This document shows positions 13,735 through 25,479 of a stretch of DNA of 64,000 bases, in pieces. The notes under the pieces were generated by a model. That model saw only the letters and a list, made by a program, of their open reading frames with translations. It was not told the origin of the DNA and ran no database searches. The number at the start of each line of letters is the position of its first letter. Within the stretch, counting starts at the first letter, position 1. This DNA comes from Diprion similis (taxonomy: Eukaryota; Arthropoda; Insecta; Hymenoptera; Diprionidae). The stretch covers positions 17,360,001-17,424,000 of the forward strand of contig NC_060112.1 of the NCBI RefSeq assembly GCF_021155765.1, written 5' to 3'. The position numbers and the translations under genes are program-made.

Positions 13735-15319
13735 TAGTATAGACATATCTACGCATATCTATTATACATACACGAGAAAGTGCGTATATCCAGAGTGAAA
13801 TTTCGCAAGTAAGCACCGTAACTAAAGTTCATTATTTGTTCGATGTTCATCTTCTTTTTAATTTCTCGTTTCTGCTTATCTGCAGATCATAATCTCTGAT
13901 GCGCGCCGAAAGTCGCGAAAATCATGAGTGTGTAATAATAAACGATTCGGAGTGAAAACCGGAAATACATCTTGTCCTAACACTAACGGCACTGTTAAAA
14001 ATGATGTCTTCACACTGTTAGAAATCTAGCAAATCACATTAGTCCACTTTCCGAGCTGTTTTCAAATTCCGCTCCAGGTATGTATACATGTAAATGCTAA
14101 ATGAGGAAACCCAAGGGCCAATAACATCGGAGAAGAAGAGGAAGATTCCGATACCTATAACATACGATACAGTAGAACGTTATATTGACCCCTGGTCCCA
14201 GTTTAGAAATAATTTTGTAACGGTCTAATATCCATGATGTAGATGTAAAAATTCCTTCCTCTACGGGCTTGAGGTGGACGAAGAACTGGATTTAAAAAAA
14301 GAAGAAACAAACCGAGTCTCGGCACAAACACAAATATACGCTGGGTCCCTGAATCCGTGTACCTGTCATGTCAACCCTCAGTGAACACTAGAGAAAGGAT
14401 TCTAGCCGACAGCAACGGGCTTTTGTCTCTTTGATCATACCCTCCTGTGCCTGGATCGATTCATTGTTAACAATCAATAATAACTTTGCTCCAACCCATA
14501 CCTTCAACATTCCCCCGCTGAGCACGCATTGCGACAGACAGAACCGACCCAACTTGATCAGGTCCATGCCCATCCTCTTCCTGTTACCTCTCTGTCGTTT
14601 TATCAACTCTCATTTTAAGTCGCGGTTAGAGCCCTCCAAACATGTTTGATTTTTGTACTTGACCGGCTGCTCGACTTTCAACACGTATAAAATACAATTT
14701 ATTTCGAATAATCGCTCGTATAAAGAATTGACAAGTACAATTGCACGTCGTGTAAAATGGTCAAGAAATTTTTTCAAACTTGTGCGACAACGCCTTTAAT
14801 TCGATCGCATATGCAGGTATGCCTATGAGTGTACAGCGTATGAAATTGAGTCATCGCGGTTGCATTTGATTTGAACCTGTATAATAGAGTGGCTGAAAAG
14901 ATTTTCTCCTCGTTAGACCTGCGAGGAGTCGAAATGTTACGCTGTATATTTCACTTTTCGTAATTCTCTTATTATAGGAGATTACGGTCTTTACGACGAG
15001 TCCAATCCGTTGACAAACTTAGGAAGTCTCGTTCGTTGCATCATTATGCCAGCGAGTGTACGGATGCAAGTGTGCCTGCGCTGGAAGCCACTCCCCGTGA
15101 ATTGACAACAGCAGGGTCCACCTTCTGTCCGCTTTTATTCTACCTTACGGGGATTTTCATATTTCGAACAACCGAGCACAATGAAGGTGATTATCTCACG
15201 CCCACAGTCATTATTCGCACGAACGAACGGCTGCACTACGTCGACGGCTGTATGGTGTACCTGGACACCATAAATTCAATGACCAGACGACGACGCGATG
15301 CAATTACTCCACCAAGGGT

Positions 15320-15407
15320 TTAATTACCATTAGCAATTCTTCAGGAGGTTTTAATCGCGAATACTACGCCCTTGGCATAGTAATTGCTAATTGGAGGGTA
15401 TTAAATG
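15320..15407. repeat. Imperfect hairpin of about 88 nt
   Basis: TTAATTACCATTAGCAATT at 15320 pairs imperfectly with GTAATTGCTAATTGG near 15380-15395 and the following GGGTATTAA, with a loop of roughly 40 nt. It could be a chance inverted repeat, a MITE remnant or a small RNA precursor; nothing in the sequence decides. Confidence 0.4.
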
Positions 15408-18400
15408 GCTTGTACGCAGTTTAACGGAGTGCGTATATGTACCTATTCGATTGACGAACTATTATACCTATAGAGTAGGTAGGTACCTATATGAAGTAAT
15501 TTTTCCCCCTTATACCAATGAAGAAACACTCGTGCTCAGCAACCACATCACCGGCATTGCGTAACTCAGAAATTAGCTTCACATGAAATTTGTCATCAAT
15601 CGTCGAACCGCGTGGATATCGGCTGTTTTATGCTCGGTGCCTGCAATTTATTCTTGAAATTTGACGGTTCGGCGGAAACCAACTCAGTCGCAACGCTTGA
15701 TGGTATAATCGGCCAATTCGGAAAAATCCAATCAATGCTGTAACGTCGCTGTGTGCCACACCGCATGTATGCCTATAAATATTAAGGCGTTAATGTAAGG
15801 ATTTTTCAAAGAATTGTTTAACCGCACTTAGTATGCAGAAAAGCCGATACATACCTGAACAAATATAGTCTTATTTCATTAACTTTATGTAAATTTCTAA
15901 CGTTTCGCTGACTTTTTTTTATTACTAAATCTATCTACATGTCACCTTTATGAAGATTTATATTCTGAACGGTAGTACCATAATAAAGACAACAAATAAT
16001 AACCGAGAGAATTGTAGAGTGGAACGTAAAATTATTGCAATCATTGTTGAAAAGCATCCTAACGCAACAGTAGTCGAGATTTATCACAAAATTCAACTCG
16101 AACAACTGTCTTCTCGACAATTTTTCTTTGCAATAATCATTGCAATTGGACGTCGAGTTATGTTTCTATAATATACGTGACGAATTGTCGATTAAAATTA
16201 TATTTTAAGCGGTTAGAGGAAAAAATGACAGGAAATTACGTATATGTATAATAACAATAGCAATAAAGCGGCCACGTATAACAATAAGACACTCGCGTGT
16301 AGAATTAAAAAGCAGAGACAATGATCGGATGCATGAGACGAATTGAAAGTAGTGGCAGATAAGTTTGACCTCAAGCGTTTTGTGTTGCCGGTAATCGGAC
16401 GGAATGACTGTACTCTATAAGTTACCTAGTTGTTTGACAACTATTATTATTGGCATGGGGAGTCATAGTCAGTCCCTTATACACAGTCCACGTCATGGTG
16501 AGCCCAATCTCAAGCCTCCATTGTTACTTTTATACGTCGGTCTTATGGAGGCGAGAATCCTTCACCTCAACGTCAACCTTGAAGGGGGCAATTGACTGAA
16601 GCACGTTTCTCGTGGATTATAGGGAAAAGGAAAAAGAAAGAAAAAAGATACTCTATACGAAAATGACTGGAGTTCATTACACAATTTGTTGACAAAAAAT
16701 CATCACGTTGTATCGACCGAAAACGACCTTCGTTGGAATCCTGCTGAGTTTGCGTGTCGAAAACTGGCAAGTGTACAAATTGAAACCACGCGAGAAAAGA
16801 CGCAAAATTCGTGGAATCAATATTTTCAGAAAAAAACTTGGACGAATTATAAGACATTAAGCTTCCGCGTTACTGCCAGAGCATATCTCGGTGCAGGATA
16901 ATTATTATGGATATGCAAGCACGTACGCACATGTGGGATTTACCTTCATTGCAATAGTAAACATGACAGGAATTGACTGCTGAAGTAATCGAATGAATCA
17001 TTGGGAATTCGTTGTTCACTTCATGTGATATAACGCGGATGCATGAGATGATTACATCTTATATATGAATGGTGTGAAAATCTGATATAAAACGGAATTC
17101 TCTCATAGATGACGTAAGAAAAAATCACACTACTTGCGGACTTTAAAAATCCGCGATGATAGTTTCAGTGATTTCGTCAGGCAAATAAAATTCTTAAATA
17201 CGGAATATATATATATTTTTTATCTATTACATTAAGATTTATAATTCATATATATTCTTGTACGATATTTTAATTACAATTTTACTACTTTTACAGCGAT
17301 AATTGAATGTACGCAAATAAGATACAGCATCATCGAAGACAATTCCATTTTCGAGTACTGGGAACATCCTTATCTGACTATAACTCCGTTCTCGAATAAC
17401 AACTGATATCAATATGATACAGTCTGTCTGTATTTCAGAGTCTGGATAACGGTTCAACTTTAACTCGAATATCTGTACAAAGAAAACTTTTGCTATATGA
17501 TTATTTATTTGCGATAATTCTTTTATCACTGTACCATAGTTTTCCTATCTTACATATGTGTATGTATAAAATGACAGTATCTATAAATCTGACGTTTGTG
17601 TTTTTCATTGCATTGAATATTCAGTTCATATTAGGCGATATTTTCGAACGTAACTTTCGATTTTAGTTAACACCATAATAGATACCCACATACACTGGGT
17701 ACACATAAATAACAAAGACGACTCAACAAACTTATTTTGATTTCAATTATCTTAATTTTAAATTGCACCCTATTTGACCCCTTCTGTGTTCGATCCCTCA
17801 CGTTTTATTGATAGATTATTTGTACCCCTATTCTCTGATAAAATGTAATACAATTTATATCGTATGAGGCAAAGAAGAAAAACAATTGACGAGTTTTAAT
17901 GAAATTCTAATTCAGACATGAATCTACAATATTAGCACGGGAATAGGGTATATGATTCATTAATGAGTGAAAATAAAATCTCGTTTACGTAAATACTAAC
18001 AAAAATAAAAAGGGCGTTAAGAATGAATGTTTCCTTTTATGTATACAGAATTATACAATAATATGGTACATACCGATTCTAACTTTCTAAGTATCCTTGA
18101 ATATTTGAATTACAGCATGTTATCATATATTATATTTATATATTAATATTCTTAAAGCAATTTAATTTTTACAGCCCATGTAACGTCCGCAAGATAAAAA
18201 ATATATTAATTAAATAGGTACAACATGTGCTTTAGTTTACGCATACGAAAGTAGAACTTGATCACACAAATCTTGAACACGAAATAAAGTATTCAACTAG
18301 AATCTATATACCCTATGACGCGTGAAATACGAGCAACTTGGCAACAATATGAGATTAGATGAATTGAAGAGACATACGATCTGTGCTATATTGTATAGTT

Positions 18401-18904
18401 ATGTCTCCGGTATTTGTGTATTTGTAAGCACACGTGTATGAAGATCATTAAACGTCGTGCTGAACTTAGATGTAGTAACTTCAAAAATGAAAGTTTGAAT
18501 GTTAGCTATATGACTTCATAAAATGCGGGTAACTGGTTTCCATCAGCTTTTAGTAATTTTATAGATTGAAGTTCATCAACATGGTCTTCCGAACTTACAT
18601 AATATAAGATTCAAATTCGTTTGTGCTCTTCTTATTATTGGAGAACCCAATTTTCTGATCATGAGAAACGGAACCTTTCAAAATAAAATTGGTATCGTTT
18701 CGAAGTGAATTGGACAAAAGCAGCTTCATTTCAAATTGATGAAACTTTTTGTACTAATCAAGTAAAATCAAATTCAAAGTTATAAGAGAAAATTGGAGCT
18801 CAACTGAATTTTGTTTTTTAATACACATAATAATTCGATAAGGTTTGTTGTGTCTGGCAGCAATACCGTTATACAATAAAGAAAGTTAATTACTCAGGGA
18901 ACTG

Positions 18905-18951
18905 TGAACCAGGGTTTATCGTATGTATGATAAACGCAAAACCTTGGCTCA
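18905..18951. repeat. Short hairpin with two nested stems
   Basis: TGAACCAGGGTTT at 18905 faces AAAACCTTGGCTCA ending at 18951. Inside, GTTTATC and GATAAAC form a perfect 7-bp stem around an 8-nt loop. It lies about 270 nt beyond the PPP1R15 stop codon in the direction of transcription, so it may be in that gene's 3' untranslated region. Confidence 0.4.
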
Positions 18952-19220
18952 AATTTGTACATGAAGTACATCTTGGTTAAAAGATGAGTATATAATTTGG
19001 GAGACAATCTGAATGATTGAAAAGCTAATTCATTGGCAATTTGAAATGCTCTTGAATATCATCCCTTCCTTCAGACATTACAACATTCGAAATAGCAGGA
19101 AGGTATCGAGAGAAAGAACAATAACCAAAGAAAATGTTCTGTTGAGTGAATACCTATCTTCTATCCTATAGCTTGCTGTTTATGAAATCTTAATAATTTA
19201 CACGACAGTCGATGCCACTG

Positions 19221-20583
19221 TTACAGATCATCTGCAAAACGGTGCTGCCAAATTTCACTGCGATGCTGAGGTGCTAAAATTGGATCCAGTATTTGGGACA
19301 TTTTGTTGATCAGGTCCTTAAACCTTGCTCTGTCACGAACCATTGCTTCCCATGGACCTTTCCGAGCAGCTCGATATGCATAATCCCATGCGATCATCGT
19401 ATGAATTATGGGGTGTTGCGAAAACCGTACCTGCTTTAAAAATATACCAAATTCTCAAACTGTAGAATTTATAGGAAAAACAAATTGTGCTATATTTTTT
19501 TAGTACTCAATCTATCATCACCAAATTACATTGATGACGGAGATTAATTATTGTTGGGCCATACATCTTCCAACATTATCAAGAGAGTATGAACCTAAAT
19601 ATTACCTTCAATTTTGATCTAGGATTTCCAAGGTCGCAATTATTATCCTCATCCTCATCCTCGTCGTCAGTGGTAGTATAATCGTATTCGGAATCTGAAC
19701 TATTTTCAAAAACAATGTAACAACTATCCTCGGAGTCGACGGATCTGTCGGAATGAAGCCTCCTTCTGTTAATGTTCATCTCTGATTCAGTCTCTTCATT
19801 TTTGTCAGCATAAGCACAGGCTGTAACGTCTATCGAACATTCAGGTATGTATCTGACCTTACAATTAGTAGAGATCAGATCTTGGTTACGGTTTCTATGT
19901 TGTTGCTTCCGTTTTCTCCGTTTCATATCACAATACCCAAAGTTGAATGGAAATTGCGAAGCGCCAGTGTCGACCTCTGCACCATTGACTCCATAGCGAA
20001 GCAGCCTTCCATTTTCATCGATACATGGGGTACTCGGTAGCTCTTTATCGTTTTCACAATCCTTGAGGTCTCTGAATTCTTTGAGATCATCCTGAATGTC
20101 GGCGGACAATCTCTGCCGCATTTGCTCCTGTCTGTGTCTCGACTGACTAACGCCAGAACGACGAAGCTGGGATCTACCCCGACCCCTGCCTCGCCCCCTT
20201 GCAACATCCATGGGCATTTGTTTGTTACAGTGCACCTTGGGTGAGTATGGCCTTTTGGCTGGTATTTCAGAGTCCAGGGATTGAGGTTGAAAATCGAGCA
20301 AACCTGAGACCCCGCGAATGATTTTTCGTGGAACTTCCATGAGGAGCGACATGCCGATTCGACAGGTGGGTAATAAGGCAGTGAAATTACCGTATTCTCG
20401 ATATCTCAAATTTTTTTCAAGCGCTGTTGGTAGTCTCAGATAATTTTCCGAGCCCAAAAACGTGGGTCGCTCATTGGCCACCGTATCCGAAACATATAAT
20501 TTATCGTAGGAATCCTTAGATAAACCCATAGAAACGTCGTCTAATTTCCGCTTCGTTTCCGTCAGCGTATTTTCCGTAATCAT
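19221..20583 (-). CDS. PPP1R15: PPP1R15 (GADD34/CReP family), PP1 regulatory subunit that dephosphorylates eIF2alpha, 395 aa
   Basis: Two minus-strand exons, 19606-20583 (326 codons) and 19221-19430 (69 codons plus TAA), separated by a 175-nt intron. Splicing rebuilds the PP1-docking motif KVRF exactly at the junction: AAG ends exon 1 and GTACGGTTT opens exon 2 (residues 326-329). Downstream comes the conserved PPP1R15 core, DYAYRAARKGPWE, then VRDRARFKDLI and PQHR, including the GPWE tryptophan that contacts the actin/eIF2alpha assembly in studied homologues. The N-terminal two thirds are weakly conserved apart from a basic RGRGRGRGR stretch near residue 129 and an acidic TTTDDEDEDEDNN run before the splice site. 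The protein should recruit PP1 to reverse eIF2alpha phosphorylation and end the integrated stress response. An upstream ORF precedes it in the leader. Confidence 0.93.
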
Positions 20584-20603
20584 TTCGCTGCCTTATGTAT
20601 TTT

Positions 20604-20816
20604 TTATCGTCTCGTTTTACAAGGACGTCTCTCCGCCGCCTGACAATGATATAAATCTCGATGTATATCTTGGTTACCGTATGAACCCTGACTTCTCAGA
20701 TATCCGCAGCAGTAATTTCCTCTCTTGTATTCAAAATTACCCTTATCAAATTCAGTCCAAACTTCTTGACTTGTATGTACGAAAATTTGAAGCGATTCCA
20801 TCGTAGAAAAACACAT
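20604..20816 (-). promoter_or_regulatory. Upstream open reading frame in the PPP1R15 leader, 70 codons
   Basis: An ATG-initiated frame (20814-20816) with a second in-frame ATG five codons later ends at 20604-20606, only 20 nt before the PPP1R15 ATG at 20583. The peptide resembles nothing I know, so a cis-acting translational role is more likely than a functional product. In mammals and Drosophila, PPP1R15-family mRNAs carry upstream ORFs that let the protein be made while eIF2alpha is phosphorylated. The arrangement fits, provided the leader is unspliced here. Confidence 0.65.
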
Positions 20817-20825
20817 TTTAACTGC

Positions 20826-20830
20826 ACTGA
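20826..20830 (-). promoter_or_regulatory. Possible initiator (TCAGT) of PPP1R15
   Basis: TCAGT on the minus strand, in the context ACTCAGTGCAG, matches the arthropod initiator. If transcription starts at its A (20828), the leader before the upstream ORF would be only 12 nt. No TATA box is evident. This is a consensus match only. Confidence 0.4.
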
Positions 20831-21959
20831 GTAATACGGAAAGCTATTAGGCGGCCATTTTTCAATTGAGAATTATCACTCGAGCGTCATCGTCAGGCAA
20901 TGACGTCGCATCGATACATCGCAAAGACTATCGACAACCTTGCGTGCGTTCGCGGAGTTTCGCCAAAATTCTAGACGATGTGCGCACGTACAGCCAAGTT
21001 TCGTGAACTTGCCAATTTTCAAATACCGCTGTGAAAAAATTCTGTTTCATAATCATGAGAATTGCAATAATTCCAGGATTGGATCACGTGAATCTGCTAG
21101 TCATAATTTGTTTAGATTGCATCAGTGTGACGATATATAGTCAACAAAAGAAAGTGCAGTCGACTTGTCATCACCACAATTATTGTATGTAAGTTCGTAA
21201 TGAACGAAGGTCGAAATTTTCGATAATTCGACTCTCGTCCCTCCGATCTTCGCGGCGACGTCAGCATTTACTACAGTTTCTTTTACTAATGAACTGTAGT
21301 GTACTTTTTTTATTTGACGTTCCATGAGTCTTATTCGTAAGCAAGGCATTATCGCAATATATCGAGGTTTCGACGCAAGACGCAAATTCACTGCATATTA
21401 CACAGCGTACTTGATACGTTGCATGATACATAGGTGGAAAAATTTTGACACCCACTTAACTTTGTTTCAAATCCCGCGGATTCCAGTATAACATTAATTA
21501 ATGCTGTACTCATCAATTTTGCAGTGTTATCGGCAACTATCACGTTTTAAGATATGCCATAACCGAACAAATCTGATTTCTAGAATATCGTACCTACTGA
21601 TCATTATGTGACATAAAAGTTAATTGAAAAATTCGCAGTTTACTTGCGATTTTTCTTATCTCAAATTGTCGCTTTACAATCGCATTTTTGCTTTACATCG
21701 ATGCAGATATATCAAACGATATATTTGTCGTGTATTAGAAGTGGTGATCAAATTTGTTGTATCAGAATAATAATAGCGCTCTGAATACAAATACTTTGAA
21801 TGTACTTAACAATTAATGAATTTAATGTAGACCCTTCACTAAACCAGATTTTATTTATACTACGTATATCTTTGTGAACAATTTGCAAAAGTTCGGGAGC
21901 TTCCCAATTCTTCAAATGTACTACAATATATTTTTTATCATACATGCGTGAAAATTGGG
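20831..21959. other. Spacer upstream of PPP1R15, no gene recognised
   Basis: A TGACGTC site (cAMP/ATF-type palindromic core) lies at about 20900-20906, 70 bases upstream of the possible PPP1R15 initiator. ATF-type control would suit this gene, but a 7-bp match may be chance. The remaining frames are short and show no family similarity. Confidence 0.45.
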
Positions 21960-22235
21960 AATTTGCATGGCAGTTTAACAGGAAAAAAGTGAGCAATTTT
22001 CATTTTAGTGTAGTAAAGGTAGTTTTGCATATGCACAGTCCACAGTTGCTTCATTTTCATCCCAAGGGAAAAGAAATTGACCACTTGCGTTCCACAAAAC
22101 TACCACGCATAGCTCCACCACTTTTCATTCACGGACTCGGGCCAAAAGTTGGTGACTGCAACTCATGTGATTGTCCTCCTCGCTTTGCTTAGTCGCTAAC
22201 TTGACACTCGTCGCAATCGCCCACTTTCGTCCCTT
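21960..22235. mobile_element. Palindromic dispersed repeat, copy A (related to 60075-60300)
   Basis: Sequence at 22030-22190 is closely related to the reverse complement of 60080-60245. Shared blocks include GCAACTCATGTGATTGTCCT here versus GCAACTCGTGTGATTGTCAT there, and the adjoining ACTCGGGCCAAAAGT. The copy is itself partly palindromic. TTTGCATGGCAGTTT at 21962 reappears inverted near 22100, and the CGGGCCAAAAGTTGG block at 22139 reappears inverted near 22220-22235. No coding frame is present. This is a non-autonomous element of unknown superfamily. Confidence 0.7.
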
Positions 22236-22600
22236 GCCACACAGTATACTATTTCTGCACATCGGTAAGCAGAGTGTCACATCAATTGGTATTGATATGC
22301 TCTTAAAACAAGTAAAAACCAGAAAAATAACTAGGATCAAGGATTGAATATTGTAGATTAAAAATAAAAATATTTCAATAACTATAGTGTGTGTATTTTA
22401 AAAACTATACAGACAGAATTGTGGAAAACTTGAGGATCGGCAAAATTACACTATGTAGTATGTTATGATGATTCACCCCTCACAATTGATGCAAATATAG
22501 AAGTTGCATTTGGGGGGTTTAAATGCTATTAATTATTAACAATTCGCAACTCTATTTGCAGTATTAGAACACAGAGACTTCAATTTTCTACTTATAATGT

Positions 22601-25052
22601 CTAGAGATATTGCAATCCGATCCCAAATTGGAACTGCTGTAGCACATCACTCCGAACAAACAATAAGGGCATGATCAAATTTAATTCAACTCTAGCCACA
22701 TTTCCTAGTTTCATCGCAATTCCAGCACCCGTTGTACATCGAACGTTGTTTGTGAAGATCTTCAGATTGTCTTTCAAGTCCCTATCTGCAAGGCCCAATT
22801 GGATAACAAGCATTAGTTGTTCACCATCTTTGTTTTTTTCCTTGTAAGATATTTTATTTCTTTGTTCAATATACCACTCACCAAATTTGAAACTGAAGTT
22901 CGTTAAATTACCGCCATTGATAAAACCATGTAGCCTGAACAGATCACCAAAACTATTTTGGCCAGGCCTGAATGGTAGTGGGGTATAAAGATGAAGGGCC
23001 AGAGCCCAATAAAGATCACCGCCGATTGAATTGCCTTCGCAACGAGGCCCACACCCTCTCATATCGAATCCTCTGAGATTGAGTGGGCCTCCTAGGAAAA
23101 AGTTATCGCAAATGCTTATCTGCATGTCGTTACTAATTCCTTGAAGCAATCCTGACTGGAACCCCAATTGGAAGGTCTAAAATGGGCAGAAATTACTTCT
23201 ACGTAAAATACAGTCAGAAACTGAGAGTTGCATGCAGTTTTACATCTGTGTGATTGAACAATTAGATTGTTTATTAACTAATTTACAATTTAGTCTGAAA
23301 TTACATACAGCAAATTCATGCGGTGACCAATTGCTCTGCATGACAAATTCGTTTTTAATAAAACCAATGTTTCCACCAAGGCCAGCTACTTCTGTAGTGA
23401 ACTGTATAAGAGAGCCAGTTGTTGGAAATATGAGACCATCCCTCTTGTCAATGCAACCAATATACCTCAGTGCCGATTTAAGGCTAGGTCCCGATTGTTC
23501 CCTAACACGAAATGTGACTTGCTTCGAGGCACTGATGTTTCTGTAAGTTCCCTCATATTGGAAATTATGTTTCAAGGTACCTGTACCACCTCGATTGAAT
23601 GCTAAGTCCAGCAGAAACCCTGTGTCACATTGTTTGTATCCGGACCAAGGCAGGTCGTTTGTTGTACTGAATACTGACGCTGTGAGACTGTGGAAAAGTA
23701 GAAAATTTATAAGTCAACAGGTTTGAGTAAAAAATACTCTAAAAATATTGGGCATGAAAATATTGTGGAGTAAACAACTTGACTCACACTTTGTGTAGCC
23801 AGCTGTCGACAAATGGTTTTACAGCAGATACATTGACATTTGTTGAACTTTTATTGCCATATGAGTATTCCATTTGTAGTTTTTCACCTCTGCCAAAAAT
23901 GTTTGGTGCTCTTGCACCGATAATAATCGAGCCTTCATTGTTACCAACCATTGTGTTAATACCTCCCATTATACGCTTCATTTCGTTAACAGTAAATGTC
24001 ACCTACATTAAAAAGAATCCTATGTTATGTTTCCATACTATCTTATGTATCGATTAGTTAGAGACGTATTTCTCATTTTCAAAGTATTGTAAATTTATTA
24101 TCTAACGGAATGTTCAAATGCAGAAGTAGCCTTGCCTCAACACCTTCAGGAGTCGCATCCGAGCCTTTGCTAGTATCAATGGAAACTCCAATATTTCCAA
24201 AACAGCCAAGGGCATCAAGTTTTCCGCGGACCTTATGCGCTCGAACAATAACATCTTGGAAATCTTTAGCTTTGAATAACTCTGTCACCTGCGCTTTGAT
24301 GATGTCATCCTTTGTTCTGACTAGACCATCTATGTGTACTTTATCAACCCGGGCCTGGAATAACCAAATAAAACATTTAATAGTTGAATGACAATTACTT
24401 CTACAGATGTACCAAATAATTAAGTAATTACCCTGACTCTTTGAAGGTTTACAGGCTTAGGGTCAGCCAACGTTGGCTTCCTTGGCAATGCATCACGTTC
24501 TTGGTTGTAATAAGCTGACTGCAAATTAGAAGATAGCGACTTCATTCATTCAGAAATATCAAAATGCATTGTATTGTCCCAACAAGTAGTTTCCACAACA
24601 TAAAGCTACAAAGCACAAAACATCACGATGATAGCCAGACTCACATGTTCATAGTCTTTTCTATAATCTTCTCGTTTTGGATTAGTTCGATTATGTGATG
24701 TCGTTACAAACTCGCGAGGCGCCTCTGGCTCCTGTAATCAACAAGCATAATAAAAATTGCTTATTTACAAATCAGTATTAGTCAACTTTAGAGATAAAAG
24801 TATTAAACTAATATCCCCCAGCTTCCAGTATTGACGGGTGATGATAAATTTTATTCAATTATACGAACAAATATGAAAATGACAACAGTTGAGTTATAAC
24901 GCGGTGTTATTTTGGGCTCAAAAGCATGAGGATCACGGGATATTGTTAGAGATTACGTTAACGGCATCATCTATTAGTATGCGTTGAGTACAGAAAAGCT
25001 AGGTTATTCCATTCAACATTTGGATCCTCACCTTCGCGAGCACCGTCCCCAT
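22601..25052 (-). CDS. Sam50: Sam50, core subunit of the mitochondrial sorting and assembly machinery, 495 aa
   Basis: Eight minus-strand exons: 25032-25052, 24645-24731, 24432-24518, 24136-24354, 23788-24002, 23309-23687, 22882-23176 and 22601-22785. Conserved landmarks are the N-terminus MGTVLAK, the POTRA region (about residues 80-140, with GLVRTKDDIIKAQVTELFKA), MVGNNEGS at the start of the barrel, and the bacterial-surface-antigen barrel with FFLGGPLNLRGF and LHLYTPLPFRPGQ near the C-terminus. The last residues, FGIGLQYL, resemble a barrel-insertion signal ending in a hydrophobic residue. Sam50 (Omp85 family) folds beta-barrel proteins into the mitochondrial outer membrane. Two introns are odd. 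The intron after 24136 uses a GC donor (GAG|GCAAGG). The 96-nt intron 22786-22881 has no in-frame stop and would otherwise read as 32 extra residues. Removing it restores the spacing seen in human SAMM50. Confidence 0.93.
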
Positions 25053-25473
25053 TGTCTCGTTAATAAATTATATTGTACGAAATTCTCTTGAGTCAGGCTC
25101 TCATGCCGAATTTAGTTGTTGAAATTGAGCGTAAATATTTTTTTCTGCTTCCTTTTACGCTGATGAAAATTTTGCGTCAAATGGGATTGTGGTGAACAAA
25201 CGAGAACAGCCGGCACGCTGCTGCCAACTTATATATGATCGAGAATTTAATTTATTCACACACAACGTGTTATACCTCTACGCTCTCTAGGCCTACGTTT
25301 GTGAATTTTTTTTTTTCAACTGCAACCGTGATTGACACACACGTGCCTGTGGTATTTGGAAAAGAATGTAGGCTTCTCACCTCAACATGAACGTGCTGAT
25401 GCTAACGGCGAAATCATCGATCTGGAAATAAATCTTTTGATAAAGATAACTATGAATGAATTTGTCTTCTTGC
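25053..25473. other. Promoter and leader region of Sam50, merging with the 3' end of the anoctamin gene
   Basis: About 420 bp between the Sam50 ATG and the anoctamin poly(A) signal, both genes on the minus strand. A GTTGAGGTGAGA donor-like site on the minus strand near 25382 may mark a non-coding Sam50 leader exon, but this is speculative. There is no TATA box. Confidence 0.4.
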
Positions 25474-25479
25474 TTTATT
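25474..25479 (-). terminator. Candidate polyadenylation signal of the anoctamin gene
   Basis: TTTATT on the plus strand (AATAAA on minus), about 910 nt beyond the anoctamin stop codon and just before the Sam50 promoter region. Other weaker signals may be used. Confidence 0.4.

Larger units (their letters stand above)
13735..19220. other. Gene desert, second part
   Basis: About 5.5 kb with no recognisable exon. A frame at 14431-14649 and one at 14388-14606 overlap on opposite strands, which is typical of chance. Two small inverted repeats are annotated separately. The part nearest 19220 probably includes the 3' untranslated region of PPP1R15, but no poly(A) signal close to its stop codon was convincing. 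Confidence 0.5.

Noticed and set aside
14388-14649. Overlapping frames on both strands in the gene desert
   Set aside because: They lack similarity and overlap antisense almost completely, which is typical of a chance stop-poor stretch.
15036-15323. 95-codon plus-strand frame
   Set aside because: There is no similarity, signal peptide or splice context; composition is that of spacer DNA.
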